Shown here: piece after piece, positions 25,301 to 40,011 of the stretch
Layout: every line of letters begins with the position of its first letter
Position numbering within the stretch: the stretch's first letter is position 1
Assembly (NCBI GenBank): GCA_040954595.2
Contig: CM082582.2
Location: 6,138,001-6,202,000, forward strand
From: Balanoglossus misakiensis
Lineage: Eukaryota; Hemichordata
Reading direction: 5' to 3'
Length of the DNA stretch: 64,000 bases
Notes under the pieces: model-generated
Told to the model about the DNA's origin: nothing
The model's database searches: none
What the model saw: only the letters and a program-made list of their open reading frames with translations
Program-made: the position numbers and the translations under genes

Positions 25301-28300
25301 GTTGTGTAAACGAGCTTTGCGCTCAGCCCTGCGGTGATAACCTGTGTTCAAAACAAGTTATACCGACGTGTATACTCAACTTGCAAATGCAAATATTTTA
25401 CGCTGGCTGAGAAGAAAATGGATTCGGATATTAAGGTAACTTGTCAGGTTTGCGGGGGCCAGGCATTTCTATTGGTCTTTAGAGTTGCAACTCGTCAACA
25501 GGAAAAGACGCTGAAAGCCTATTACATGTCCTTGGAAAACTGTGTTATCAGTTAAGTGTATGGAAAATTCCTGTTTATGATTGGCATTTCTCAGTTCATC
25601 ACTTTGGCACTTTTAACTCAAATAAACTGCATATGTGTTATCAAATTAAAATTCGTGTCTCAGAATTGTCAATCTTTCTCAGTAAAACTGAATGCAAAGA
25701 AAACGATCCTTAAACTTAATTATTGTGAAAAAAAACCTGTTTTAAAATTTGAGTCACGGTTTTGCTAACAGTGCTGTACATAAAAGTTTCAGACAAACAA
25801 GTTTATGCACATGTTGGGCTCAAAAGAATGTACATATTATATCATATAGCTCTAACCGTGCACTTGTAAAACAACACAAACTGAAACAACACACTATCAA
25901 ATAACCCTATACGGTGCAGAGTATTAACGTGTATATACGTATATAAAGCGAACTGACCCCAAACGCACATGATAATAGCTTTTTCGCTGTTGACCCAATC
26001 CCCACGGAGACGAACGAATCTTCTCGCAGAATAAATTGGTTTCAAGACGTTAAAATTCCGATCACATCTTCAAAACCTTGACCCAGCATATAAAGGATTT
26101 AGATGATCATACGAGATTTAAACCTGGCTAAAAGTTCTTAAAGCTCGTTTCCCATTGCACAGCATTCGCGCTTGTTAAGGCGGTTTACTCAAGGGGGAAA
26201 TATATTGGCAACGGTTGCTAAGAACTATTGTAAAAATTTAATGTAAATGTGTTGTTGTTATTAATGAGAAAGAAATTAGGACCATGAAAACAGAACAGAC
26301 GACAGTTTTTGTCTCGGTCAGCGGCGTCATAGATATGCAAATGTCCACAACTTTATTTTAGAAACGTCTCACTCTCATAGATGTTCAATTTAAGACCTTA
26401 ACACCTGTCCAGGTTTTCTACACAAATAGAAACGGTTTTGAAATGATGATTATCTACTTAGTATTTCATAACATTTTAGAGTGCTTTCGGGCGATTTCTC
26501 AGAAACCGCCTTGCCGGATTTTCAAAAAAATCCCCGTCTATATCATTCTCTAGGACCTATATAATTCTACTTAATAAATCCTAGCCGAATTGATTGAAAA
26601 TGGATCAAAGAGTTGAGGGGGTTTCGAAGTTTGCTAAGACGTTAGGAGCTGAAAATACGTAGGAAAACAACGGAACGATAAGATTCATTTGCGCATGACA
26701 GCGGTGGGCGTTTGGAACCTGGCCAACAACAAACGCGCGCCTTCAAGCTTCTGCGTGCTAATTTGTTTAATTTAGTTATCAATACGGGGGAGGTACGCTG
26801 GTTCAACCCAAATCTGTTAAAAAATTAAATGATTGAGAGAACTCCACTGCGCCCCAACACACGGATCCCCGACAATATCGGACGGAGCACTCTGTATCCA
26901 TAGCGAGGCTATCTGACGCATGCCCAGAGGAAACAAGTAATAAAGCGATTGTTCTTGTAATGGCGGCAGACCATCGCTTATACTCTGTTCTTGTTGCTAT
27001 TTCTACACTCTTGCAAATGTCAAACCTGTCCATCTCGCGGGTATACTAATTTGTTTGCAGAAAATCGACCCTACGGAGGGTATTGACACAACTTATATTT
27101 AGATCTATCATTGACATAACCAACTTTTACTGTTGCCATGACAATTTCAATTCGATAATGTGTAAGACCGTCGCGATCGTAATAGGTCCCTTTCATGCAA
27201 TTAATATATGTCGCAGATCTGTTGTATGACGCGAACGATTCAAATTGTATAATAGTACTTGTGTTCACGCTAAATCCAGTTTTAGCCTTCAGAGATTACA
27301 CGGCAATTATGAATATCACTTTGTGGATCAATCTTCGCGACACCAGTTTAAAAAAATAGAACTCGCCCGGCCTTTCCGAATTCGACTGGTGCCTGGAAAA
27401 GAATAAGGCTTTCGAATTTGCCATTTAAAGTACAAAATCGTAACTTTGAACTTATTGGACTTCCTAATTTCTGCTAATATTAATCTAATAAACACACTTC
27501 CCAGCTCCGCAAACTAATCAGATTACAAACTACATAAATATAAAATTTAATATGCCAACTATAATTTTTATGACAAGTCTTAGCAGAATTATAATGTTAT
27601 ATATCTATTCATCATGCGTTTTGTGAAATGATCGAGCGAATCGTACGCTCAACCCTTCGGGCAGAAATGATCTTATATGGAGACGTGATGAACTCATGTT
27701 CGCTCGTAAAACTTTGTCGTGTTTTGACAAGTTCTTGTGTTACGTTTCATGTGTTGTCGAAGAAACTTGCTGTCACCATCATCTCCACTACCACTAACAA
27801 CAACAACAAGAATGACATGGAAAATGGAATTACTACCTGGAATGATTGCACAATCACCATGCCAAGACAGCATCTGGAAAAAAAAACAATATTGATTTTA
27901 CATATTGGTAAAACATATTGAAAGCGCATAACGTATTAAAAGTCCATTTATAAAGACAGATCAAAATATAATGCACCTCCCATGCAAATTCATGGTTGGT
28001 TATCGTCAACAAGAATTGGAATGTTGTCAGAATAACCAATCTATTCGATATAGACTCAAAAGTCCCCTTTCACGTTGATAATTTAATTCTTAACGCTGTC
28101 GTTCGACCTAGGTTTTTTTTAAGCATTGCCGCGGTTAATTGACACCGAGTGCTTCCACGGCAAGGTTCGTAAATTGCTCCACAAAAGGAATGTCTATTTA
28201 CCCAGTCTACAATAACACCTTTGCAAAGTACTCCAATTAATTTAATTAACAAAACGAGCTGTCTTGTGATTTCATCGGAAGGCCGAACGAAAATTCCCCG

Positions 28301-31300
28301 GGCGAGAGAGCGAGCAGTGCCGCGATGTTTAAATTGATTTCGCCGAGGCCAGACCTTCGGGCAGATCTCAATCAAAAGGGGCAAAAACCTGCTGACATTC
28401 TTGTATCGCAATAACGAGGAAACTTTTTGACGTATAGCCCTGGGGTGGGTAGGGCAATACGATTCTCCCTACGAGTAATTGTAAGCGGCGGGGAAACTCA
28501 TCCGCACTAACCTAAAGCTGCGGTTGTTACACTTTTCCTTCACACAAAAATATCCAATTTCGCCCCCTCTACATACAAACCGATATATCGTAAACACAGT
28601 ACAGTCAAATATACCATACTGACGGGATATACTGCCTTGTACATGATAATACTGTTCGAATACACTGTCACTGTAATACATTTTCAAATATGCCGCAACG
28701 ATAGCCACAGTCAAACGTACTCTATAGCACTGTCAAAATGCACACCATCATATAGTGCATGTATGTCTCGTGCAAACATACCCCGTGATTACACGCCCTG
28801 GTATATGTACGTCCTAGAGATATGGCCAATATCCAAAAGATCTAAATACCTAAAAACCCTGGTAAAGCCCAAACACTTCTCTAACCACATTCCGTCACCT
28901 CTGAACACACATCCTCTCGTTCTACGCCACCAAACGACATGTCCACACGCCCTCATGATAAGAAACAACCCCAAAGCGTACATTCTCCACATACCCCCAA
29001 GCGGATATTCTTCGACATCAGATTGCTTCTGAAATCCCCATTGCCATCACATAAACCTCGCACGAAGCACGCTGACATTCATTGCCCAATGCAACCTGTG
29101 TGTAAATACGATGAACATACCCACATATACACCATGCTAGTGACCAAACACCACCACCGTTCGCTAAAGGATCGTTAAAACGTAACCCTTCTATAGTCCA
29201 GTTTCCCCACAATGAGTGACGTTTATACAATGTACTTACGTGGAGGATTAGGGGGATAAGTAAAAATCCGCACGAACACCTCAGCCCTTTCGCGGAACTT
29301 GCTTTTGGTATCATCATCATCACGAGTATGGATCACAGCGGTTGGAAAACGGATCGAAAGTCTCTCACACACAGGTAGTGTTCATCAGCGTTTATACGTG
29401 CAACGTCAAGGTATACTAACGTCTGTACTCATGACAGATTGGCAGCTGCGGAAAACGTCTCGAGGTTGTGTGAACGAACTGATGTATATGTATATCACCG
29501 CGGAAATTATTCTTCATCCAATTTTTTTGGCTCTTGTCTCGGGATATTCATCGTCTCATTACGCCCACTGCAGAGGAACGCCCGTGTAAAACGCTAACAA
29601 AGATGAATGCTTCCAGTTATCAGAGTGGTCTCTGTATATATAATGACTGAGTCAAGCGCGCGTCTGTCGACCTATACTCGGCGTTGTGTGAGCAACTTCG
29701 CCAAATGTAGCTGATATCACATCGTCACGTGCCCAGAAAATGGGTGCGTGTCTGCAGCCTATGTGGTTCTTACGCATGGATGACTTCTCGATAGGTATAA
29801 CGCAGACAGATCTGTGCGACGATGCTCGTCTGAAGTGAAATTTGTTGTTCGAAACAAACGAACTGAGTTATCTGCTCTCTGAGGACTGGCGACGGAATAT
29901 TTAAAACGCCAGACTTCACCGACTCAGGTTCAATTCCACCCTCCAGTAGAAAAGAGTCAGGTTACGGCAGCCAATCAGCGAATATTTTTTCTCTCCCTTT
30001 TTTAATTTATGTTCAAACTCATTACTGTTTTCCTCTGCACGGCTTTCCTCCATTACTGGGCATCCGACAACGAACTCGATTTATGTCGCTTAGCAACAGG
30101 GATCGCGGAGTTCATTAACATAGAAACGGATCGCCGTGAATCACTTGTTTGTATCGACGCGCTGAAGTTACGAACAAGAAGTCGTATTATGAGAGCATAG
30201 CCAACCTGTAAACAAACATAGATCAAGGACCTCTTGAAATTACTTGATATTTCAATAAGAAGCCTAAATGCCGTGTTTGCAAGAAAACGTCCAATTTATT
30301 ATCATAAGAACAAGACAAATTTTGACTTTCACACGTAATTGTGTTACTGAAATATGGGGTTTGTGTCTAACTACATGTATCTCTTTTTTATGCGCCATGT
30401 ACATTATCCCAGCGATAGGTGTACATGAATGGTCTAATAAATACTATATGATATGATTTATTATGATTTCGACGGTGGTAAATTACCATAAATGCCGATC
30501 GTGATTCGATAAAAGCTTGTGAGATGACACTGGAAAGTTTAACACTCAAAGTTACATTGAATCATGGCCGCCGCGGCATTGCATCTGAGTCAAAGCAAAT
30601 TGATTCCCCGCCACCCAGGTGTCCGCTTCCCTCTGCCGCAAATATTCCAAATTTGCGTTTTCATTTTACGTTTTATGAATTGTTTGATTGCGGTTTTAGT
30701 AGCGGCGTGTTACCCCAATCGGTTAAACTCGGAGTTGACTTGCGCTCGCGCGCGCGGCTCCGGATATTGAAGCGCCCTTATCTCGCAAACAACGCGGGAC
30801 GACGGAGCAGAAGCTTGTTGGACTGTGCAGTCTTCCCTTTTATTTACGACAGTGGTGCTAAAATTAGAATATAGAGTGACACGGAACTGCGATTCTGCTG
30901 GATCACGGAGGTGTACTCCCTAAAGGAAATTGAAATTGGAATTCTACGGTCAGCGGATCAAAGGATATGCTGACTTAAATAAGTTGACCAAGGTTTTTAA
31001 TTTCGCCACAGCCTCCTTTCATCCTCGTGATCGTCTTTACATTACCTCTAAGTTCAGAATTATATTCTGCAAAGCTATGCAGGGCATGAAAGAAACCCCA
31101 TCGGTCGTTCTTGTTGTGACTATAGATGAGCCATTTATATTTTTGCTGGTAGTAATCAGCATAGTGTGATTTCTAAAATTCAAATCTATTTCAACTGCCT
31201 ACATCTAATTAATGTAAGTGACTCCTTGCAAAGCTTATTAAGTCGTCATCTTAGATAAATTTGGACGAGATGTAGTTTGTAAGATAATGGTATTTATCTG

Positions 31301-32337
31301 ATCTGACAAATCTGCAATATAACCGTATTGTGATTTTTGTCATCAAATCTTACGAAATAACAGAAAATATAGTTTGAAAAATTATGATTACTGATTGTGA
31401 TTACTGAAAAAGAATATTAAGTAATTACTTTGTATATGGAATCGAGAATTTTCCATATGTAGCTACTAAACTCACACTTTTTAAAAATAAATAACTGTGG
31501 GATCTTCAAATTTTAGATTCAATGATTAAAATCAGTCACAAAGATGAGGTCGCAGCTTTGCCAGCTTGGTAATAACACGACAGAATGAAACACTTCGACC
31601 GCGGATTTATCAGGTTAGTAACCATTTTGGATAATGTAATATCTAAGTAGACATCCTGCTGTCAGGAAAATTGACTCCGGCGAATTAAGCAATTTCTTGA
31701 TGATTGTGTGCCCTCTGTAAATTGCAGGCGTATAAATGCGCGATGGATGGAAACCCACGTGAGTGAAAGTTCAAATGAAGCTATCTCGGGTAAATGGAAT
31801 TGACACTTACAACTGTTCAACTCGTTTGTCGTGTGTGCGCAGTGTTCTTTGTTCGGATTGGCCATCTCCGCAACGCATGCGTACTATAGTCTTAGCGAGT
31901 TTGCCAAAAAGTGCAACTGTGACTTCCCCATTGCGTGAATTTACCGCAGCCAGCGGGCACGTATCAAATCGCCGGCCGTTTACCATGTACTGTGTCCAAT
32001 CAAACTCAGGTCTTTGCAGTTGCCGGCGGAAGCGAAGATAATAACGAAATAATTACTTCGACGAAATTCGATTTACACACGTTACACGCCGTCGATATGC
32101 GAAGCCACTGATGCTAATAAAGATTTAAGATCAGACTTCAGATGCTGGCGAGTCTTGCCTCTTTTCCAATTGATTGACTTAAAATGTGTAATTTCTTCGT
32201 TGCTTGCTTTCGTTTGCTTTGATTCAAATATAGTCTACGGTTATCGCCTGGGTACTCCGCGCTATTTCCGTTGATCGGCTGAAAACGATTTCGAAGTCGT
32301 TGAGGGGCGAATGAAAGGACCGAGCAGGGGTGTGTTA

Positions 32338-32367
32338 AACCATGGAGGTACTAGTACCTCCATGGTT
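32338..32367. repeat. Perfect 30-bp palindrome without spacer
   Basis: The left arm AACCATGGAGGTACT is the exact reverse complement of the right arm, with the centre between 32352 and 32353. There is no gene nearby. Confidence 0.95.
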
Positions 32368-32742
32368 AAACTGAGGCATGACGTCACAGAAGTCTAGCGG
32401 GCCAATCTTACGCCGCCATGACTGATGATGAAGGAGGGGGGAGGGGGGGGGGGGGCAACGCACGTTTTTGTGAGCGAATCTTTTTCAGCGAGCGCGGATC
32501 TTACACTATCAATTGTGGTATTCAAACATATCATTGCTGATGCCATTTGCAAAAAATATGAAGACGACGCTGATTTAATGCCGCTGACGGCGCTATGTTC
32601 TTTCCCGCCGTGGTCGTAATTCAGACATTTCATCACGGTTTATTGGTTTTTAGGTAGTGTGGCGCAATTTCAGGTCTCCAGTAATAGTGATAACTTCTGG
32701 TCTGAGGGGAGCTTTCGTTCCATCGCCACAAAACCACTGCAA

Positions 32743-32744
<2 letters not shown>

Positions 32745-32792
<48 letters not shown>

Positions 32793-32793
32793 G
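32745..32793. repeat. AG dinucleotide repeat followed by G12
   Basis: About 18 AG units to 32781 and then twelve G. A similar G13 run stands 300 bases to the left at 32443-32455. Confidence 0.9.
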
Positions 32794-35700
32794 CACTCAG
32801 CGTTGGCTGTACCATCTGGTATTTTTGGTATTTCATCATGATAGGTTCCAAGCAGCTACCCGACAGGAATATTACGACTGTAAATTTTGTTTGTGAGATA
32901 TTGCTCATTGGAAATTAGATACGCTATTACCGATCGGTGGACTACAGACAGACTGTCACAGTAGATATGGGAACGGTTGTAAATTTAGACCGGTTCAATC
33001 ATTTTTGCCTTTAAGGTGTAAATGCGTCTGATTAATTTATTATTAGACAAGCGTCCCTTTCGGCGCAATAGCGCCGTGGTTGTGCATGATTACACATCAC
33101 ATATTACGATGTATTAAATATATGGGTTGACTTGATCTTTTGGTTTGGTTTGGTTTGAGTTTGCTGTTTCTGAAATTTTACGCTGGACTGTGACGTTTGG
33201 GGTGTAGTGTGTCTGTATACTACATGTAGTAGCCCTGTCCGCGCCAAAACTGTGTAACGAGAGCCTATAGGACTAAACCCACAGAAACTTGTTTGCAGAG
33301 CGATACATAGCAACGGCCGCTCAGACATCTCCGCAAAGAGAGTCAAACGCCTCTCAATCGGAGAAAACCGCCCTGTTCACAGCTAGAACGACGCGAATAG
33401 CCTCCTCGTGACGTTCACACTCTCCAGAAATTCCGCAAACAGGAAGTCCTTGCCGCTACTCTCGCTAAACGTCGCAAATCGGTTTCCATTAAATTAGTGT
33501 TCTCCGCTTACTTCTAAGTGACACTAAACGCCCCACAGGATAAAAAAAGGAATCCTATCACAAAGGCGGAGATTTGCCGCTTCGATCGCAGTTCTGACAG
33601 ACATATTGGAATTATTAACCCACCTTTAAAATAGTCACGGTATACCAAAATATCCCGCTTGTACTTTTCAAAACGTCCATACTTCCAGATTTCCCCCCTA
33701 AAACTTTTGCCTGGGGCTTTTCCTGGTGAAATTCTTAGGTCTCTTTAATATATCGGCGATCTTTGTGACGTCACCAGGTGTGATGAAGATTGACGACCGC
33801 TACTCACAACCTGATTTCATTATTTCACCAGGGCTCTTAACAGAACCAGTTTCGTTCTTGCGTTGTGCTGGTTTACCCAAATTTAACGACTTTCATAGGT
33901 AGTGTACTTACGAATACAAGTTAAAGCAACTTTAAGGGCACTTTCTTTATGTACTAAAGACGTTTTATTATAAAATAAATTGTCTTTTTGTTAAACATTC
34001 TGTCCTTTTCCAACGCCATGATTTGTGATATAAAGTCAAGTCTTGTAAGTCACCTTTTCGCGCTAATACAACAAGGAGAACTTTATCGGTTGACAATTTC
34101 ACGGTCAGTGACCGTGACAATTTTCGTACTTTTCCCTGACCGAGCAACAGTTCCGTGCCTGCAAGTTATTTGCGCATGTGCGCACACAAGGAAGCGAAAA
34201 TGTCCGTTTCGTGTTGCAGACAAAGACATGGTTAGAGGATAAGTCCACGAGCTTTGCCACGGAAACCATATTCGGCCATATTCGGGTACCAGCGTGACGG
34301 CTGGTATCCTCTTGGCCTGTCAGTCTGGAAACGGATCGGGTAGACAGCTGTATTCTGTTACCCTCAGGCCGAGGAAATATCCTCCCTCCCCCCTCTTTCC
34401 TTCTCCCTGATAATATTTGGCGATGGCATTACCAATAGAGATATGTGCGAAACACCCGTGACTTATCTTGACGTCAAAGTACATTTGATACAAGATCACA
34501 CCACTGTAGTGGGCGAGTGCAACTTTTCTCTTAGTAAAGAACAAACTGTCACCTGCAATCAGTGTTACCGTACAGTGGAGTCTAAAACAGCTTCACGGCG
34601 TAAGCGGTACAATTGCAAATAATTAAATGGTATGTTCCCTTTTACGTGTACGTTTATATTACAACCGGTGTTCTTATAGTGCAATCTGATCTTTGAACGC
34701 ATTGCCGACTAGTGTCCGTACTTCAAAGTCTAGCAACCGAACACGTCAGTCGCCATGGCTTGTTAATACTGTCACGATGTTGGGTATTACAGAAACTCCT
34801 GCCTTCCAACGGGCAAAAAAGTGGCGTCAGACAGCAATACCGCAACCACTTCACCTGTCAAAGACTGTTAGCAATTTCCAAACTTCTCTAGTAGCCAGGA
34901 TCTTTCATACGTAGTGGAGTTTCCACTCCGACGGTGTTCGATGCGCAGTGAAGTTGAATAATAGAGATATCTCAAGACAGCGAAACATTCATTTGCTAAC
35001 TCAACTTGGCATTCATAACACCACCTGGAGTGTGTGAGAGACTTTTAAACACGGAATAACCGATGGACACCATGAAATAATTATTCAGCTGTCTCTCTTC
35101 ACGTCAGCGCGCCTTGCTCACTTTTTACAGCCGTGCCTGCGCCGGTACTGTTGCGGGGCTTGACTACTCTGGTATATGGCTAAAGTCTGGACAAACTTAG
35201 CAAAACGATCCGCAGGACTATCACCTTGGAGCGTACAGCGTTAGTATAGTTTCAAATTAGTAATATCGCTTATCATCATCTCTGATTCATTACAAAGACT
35301 GACTGAACCTCCTCGTATACAAGCAACCAAGGTCACTCTCAGAAAACGTTATTTACGAAGCGATTATCCGGCAACTTTATTTCAAAACACATTAAGTAAT
35401 CGTTGATCTTATTGTCTGAAAGGCAATTAAGACTGGAAATATGATCCTCTCATGTCGGTGAAAGTACGTAAATCACCTGAACAGACAAAATTAAAGAAGT
35501 CGAAAGATCGTAAAGCTGCGTTTCAGACGGCCGGCTTTTTGCTATACACGTATTAAAACGTTTATCATTTTATCATGTGTGTAATTCATGCTTATTTGCG
35601 ACACGAGTTTGACGTTGTTAAAGGTCAGTGTGATCTAACCAGTACATTTATTTGACTCTCGAGTGAATAACACATATTTGGGTCTCGAGGAAAAGATAAA

Positions 35701-36999
35701 TAACTACAGTTTATGACGACATAACGGTTAACCATAATCTCCGGGGAAATTCTACATCTACTGTACTTTTTGATGTCCAGGCACATTTCGTGCATTGTGA
35801 GGTGACTGCAAGATTGTGGGGAAACGGCAAAGCACGTGGAAATAGCATTGATTTCATCAATGGCAACCATCATCCGCTTCCCTTCGAGTTTTGCTATATT
35901 GACTAATTTTGTAGTAATCAGTATTCAATTTTGTTGAAAATTGAATTCAAGTCCGGACTTGAATGCATTAGTCAACAATAACAGCGACTGTTACTGATGT
36001 ACAGCGTTTGTTCAGAAAGCTAAAGTCTGAACATTTCATATACATGTATATCCATTCCGGAGCTTATACATGGGAGAAAAATATTGCTAAAAACAGTTTC
36101 GGTTACTGGGGTCTATTATACATTATTAACCAGCGGCTTCAAATTTTGGTTTCGCTGAGTGTTCACAACACTGGCGTCTCGAGCTCATCTACCAAATTTC
36201 TGATCACGTCAACACAAATTATCTCGCTTGGATTTTTCATCCGACCATCAAGCCACTTGGCAAGTTCCGCATCCCAATGACTTCCCAGGCTGACACTGTG
36301 TTTAACGTTTAGATCGATGGAGCTGAATATTAGATATCCTTGGGGCTGTGAAGATTGATATCGAAGCAGCATTTTAACTGGTGTAATGCCGACGGCAATT
36401 TGTTCATATCGAGACACAGCTGGAAGTCTAATTTAGCTATTGCGCAAGGAGACGCCTCTCTACAACTGTTGATAGCATGTGTAATTTGAATAGGTACATT
36501 GTAGTAAGATAAAGTGTCTGGTTGCTTTCGTGCGTTGTGGCCAATAAGAACACTTTTCAAATTACCTTACCATAAGCCTATCTTGTGATTTAGTACATGA
36601 ATAATATTTAAACTGTTGAACAATATACTTTAAAAAATATTTTATCAAATTGGCGCTCGTACAATGTAACAATCTTCAGAAAAATAAGAATTTCTGTAAC
36701 TCCTACCGCGAGAGGGCGTTATCTTCATTTGGCACCGAAGAATCGCCAATGCGTTATGTTTTGGCATATGGGTCCCAATACAACAGTTATGCGTGGCGAA
36801 AATCGCCCTTGAGTAAAACACAGGAGTCAACGGTCTACATTTAATCCAAACTTGGCATGTCAAAAGTCTACATGATCAGGCGAAAGGCAAGGAGAGGGGA
36901 GCATTACCGTGGTACATATATTAGTATACCCTTCCTTCGGCAGACCTGGACCATACGGGTCAGAGGTGATGGATGGTCTTGTTTGCGTTTAAAAGTACA

Positions 37000-39844
37000 A
37001 TGGCTCAAGGACAGGGTTCACGCAATATGGCTGCCTATGACCTGTGCATCGTCGGCGCAGGCCTGATCGGCTCAGCTGCAGCCAGACACGCTACTCTACT
37101 CGCCCCGAACTTAAAAATTTGCCTGGTGGGACCGAAGGAACCCGAGGTTCGTATATGTATCACTAGAGTGCTATTGGAAGTCCCCTAGTTGATAGTACTT
37201 CAGTGTGTTGCGGGCTTGCTCATATTGGTTTAAGGAGGAGGACCGGGGGTATTGAAAGCCAATAGCCGGTTACGTTGCCTTTCATTACCGGCTATCTTTT
37301 GCAGAAGAAAAGCCTCCCACATCCCTTCTTTATAAGGTCCATTCTAGCCCCATAAGCTACAAAATCCCAGGAGGTTTTCTGCACTTACAGAGAGAGTACA
37401 TGTACGTTAATTGTCAGCAGAAGCAGCCTGGCTGTAAAAATCCAACGCGACCATCTATGTATCTTTTCATGTCAGGTGTTTTATGGCACGGTGTCAGTTT
37501 GGTATAGGCTGACGAGAATTAGTGGAGATTGCATGCCACGTGTATTGCTAGACACCAGTAATATTTGTACATTTTTCGTCCTGTTCAAGTGTACTATGCC
37601 AATAAAAGGAAGTCGCGATGAATAGCGGTGTCTGAGCATTTCTTTGTTAATGCACTGTGAGCGCTTGAATATAACGTTACATAATCAGTCCAGTTACATC
37701 GATTCAGCCGATTTGATGTTGTGTAGCTAACTCGTCTAGACATACTGATAGTTAGTCACTAGACTATTTGCCCAATAATTTATCTACACGTAGCTGGTCA
37801 TTGTACGCATGCACTGATCAGATATTGATGTAGTATGTGTACAATATACCGAGTGCGTTGATTCCACACTCAATTTCAGGATAGACTGACAGCGACGCAT
37901 GGAATATATGGCGCCTACTACGACGAGGGCCGGATCACCAGGTCACTGGATCCAGACCCGATCTGGGCTGACCTCGCGGACAGGTCAATCCAAAGATACC
38001 GGGAAATAGAAAGAATGTCAGGTGAGTGTTTGCATTTAAATATTTTGTTTGTATCCTGATATCTGTATAAGACATTCTTCGTATGCATATCACCCAGCCA
38101 TTAACCATGACGAAAAAAATTTCATTCTTTGCAGAGATCTTAGATTAAAAAAGCAATGCAATTGGGTCTATTATTATAAGAGTTATCAGAAAGAGTGTTT
38201 TTTTCCCAGAACAATATGAAAACATTTTTCATATACATATTAATTGACATTGAACTCATTTTCTATGGATTTTGGCGATAAGATGCATGTTTTAATTTAG
38301 AGAGAAAACGTGCAACCTAAATCTTTCTATGCTTTAACTTTTAAAGGAGTACAGTTTTTCACGGAGGTTGGCTATATGACAGTTGGTATCAAGGGTCACG
38401 CGTTCCTTCAGAATACAAAGGATAACGCCAAGGATATGAAAGTCAATGTCCAAATATTAGAGAAGAACGATGTAGCTGAGAAATTTCCTTTTCTGTCAAT
38501 CAGCAGCAACGAACAAGGCGTCCTGCAGACTGAAAATGCCGGCCACGTCAATCCCCGAGCCCAGGTTACCGCGCAACAAACCGTTGCCCAGAAACAAGGG
38601 TGTGACATCATCGATGACGTAGTCGACAAAGTGACTGAAATCACCCAGGAAGACAGTTCCAAGTGCATGGAGGTCACCACTGCCAAAGGCCGGGTCATGT
38701 TCGCCAGGAAGGTGCTTCTAACCACCGGGGCGTTTACAGGATTCAGGGAGTTACTCCCCCCGGGAAAAGTGCTGGACACAATGTTACGGTCTCAGACTGT
38801 CGTATTTGCAGAGATCACCGATGCAGATGCAGAAAGGCTAAAAGACATGCCCTGTATTATTTGGAAATTCACCCTCCATGATAAATATGATTGCTACATA
38901 TTGCCACCCATCAAATACCCCGATGGTAAGTGTGTGCGTAAAATGAAGACTTGAACATATTTTATGTAAATGTAAGTTATGTCCATCTATATGCGGTCTG
39001 TTTCTACAACAAGGCCGCATGATTTGTTTTGATTTCAAGATATTAATTTTCACGTTTTACGCTTATGTTTTCTAGATCTTTTCTGACTAATCTTCCTGGC
39101 CAAGAGGCTGACTAAGAAAAAAACAAATAAAGAAGGGGTTTCCACATAAATTTAATGTGTCATAGCAATGACTATCGATCAGATTGAAACGCCTTTACAT
39201 TTTCAGAAAAAAAAATAAAACTGAGATTTGTTTATTTATGTACACTACAGGAAAATACTATTTGAAAATTGGCCACGGTGATAACTTTGAAAAAGAACTG
39301 AAGACTGCAGAGGAAGTCGCTGATTGGTTCAGAACGGAGGGGGACAAGATGGTGTATCAACCACTCCGAGATATATTGTTTGATATCGTGAAAGGTAAAG
39401 ACTGAAGTATCTAAATTTGATTTTGGAAGGACTTTGACTTCGATGGTTGCATAACTACAATGCGAATGTACTATTGGTAAAATACTCGTACGAACACTTA
39501 ACATAAGACACTGTGTAACTGCAGTGCAGTATAGTAATGAGCTTCTTACAGCTTCTTACATGTACGTTCTCTTTCTTGTCCTAACACTGTCCCATATAGG
39601 CGTATCACCGATTTCCATCCACGGCGATTGTTGTGTAACCACGCACACGCCCACGCACCAACTCTACTGTGACATGGTCACTCCGACTCTTGGAGTGACC
39701 GTCGGGGGCAGCGGTTACGCGGCCAAGTCGGCGGACGAGATCGGGAGAATGGGCGCGAGAATGGTCATCGCTGGCAGATGGGCCCACCATCTACCACAGG
39801 AGAGATTTAAAGCAAGATTTAAAGGGAAATCATCGAAATTATAG
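37000..39844 (+). CDS. FAD-dependent amine/amino-acid oxidase, monomeric sarcosine oxidase-like, peroxisomal
   Basis: Five exons: 37000-37146, 37880-38021, 38347-38925, 39251-39394, 39600-39844. Phases join perfectly and give 418 residues, close to the roughly 390 of the monomeric sarcosine oxidase / L-pipecolate oxidase family (DAO superfamily). Residues 16-24 form the dinucleotide-binding motif IVGAGLIGS after a short leader. The middle carries VQFFTEVGYMTVG and the region LPPIKYPDGKYYLKIGHG typical of the family. Cys349 in CCVTTHTP sits where the family attaches FAD through a cysteine. The C-terminus is SKL, a canonical type-1 peroxisome targeting signal. The expected reaction is oxidation of a secondary amine or N-methyl amino acid with release of hydrogen peroxide; the substrate cannot be told. 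An in-frame ATG at 36973 would add nine residues; I chose 37000 because it leaves the usual short leader before the Rossmann strand. Confidence 0.9.
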
Positions 39845-40005
39845 GAGGAAATATACATGTGAGTTTCCGTTTGATTTACGGGGACTCCTGATCAGAAGTT
39901 TTTATCAGAATGGCGTGATACCATTTTATCGTTAAAATAGAGGAAACGTGTACACATTTTAACGATCTGAAGTATTTACAATCAAAAACTAAATGTTTTC
40001 CTTGC

Positions 40006-40011
40006 AATAAA
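40006..40011 (+). terminator. Candidate polyadenylation signal for the FAD oxidase gene
   Basis: Canonical AATAAA about 160 bases after the oxidase stop codon. A second AATAAA occurs near 40,239. Confidence 0.4.

Larger units (their letters stand above)
22100..36999. other. Gene-poor 15-kb interval
   Basis: I can support no exon here. It may hide 5' exons of the receptor on the minus strand. Contents: pyrimidine-rich microsatellite at 22,219-22,324, a perfect 30-bp palindrome at 32,338-32,367, a 13-G run at 32,443-32,455 and an AG repeat followed by G12 at 32,745-32,793. CpG-rich patches lie near 30,560-30,800 and 31,850-32,040. Open frames up to about 140 codons occur but lack splice context, family resemblance or partner exons. 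Confidence 0.5.

Noticed and set aside
29930-29950. A GGTTCAATTCC box like the internal promoter of a tRNA gene
   Set aside because: The flanks cannot form a T-arm or acceptor stem.
31850-32041. CpG-rich minus-strand frame of about 70 codons
   Set aside because: No usable donor, no phase match to the receptor gene and no recognised domain.
36163-36560. Two overlapping minus-strand open frames with protein-like composition
   Set aside because: They need a frameshift to join, show no splice partners and match no family I recognise; similar-length frames occur by chance here.
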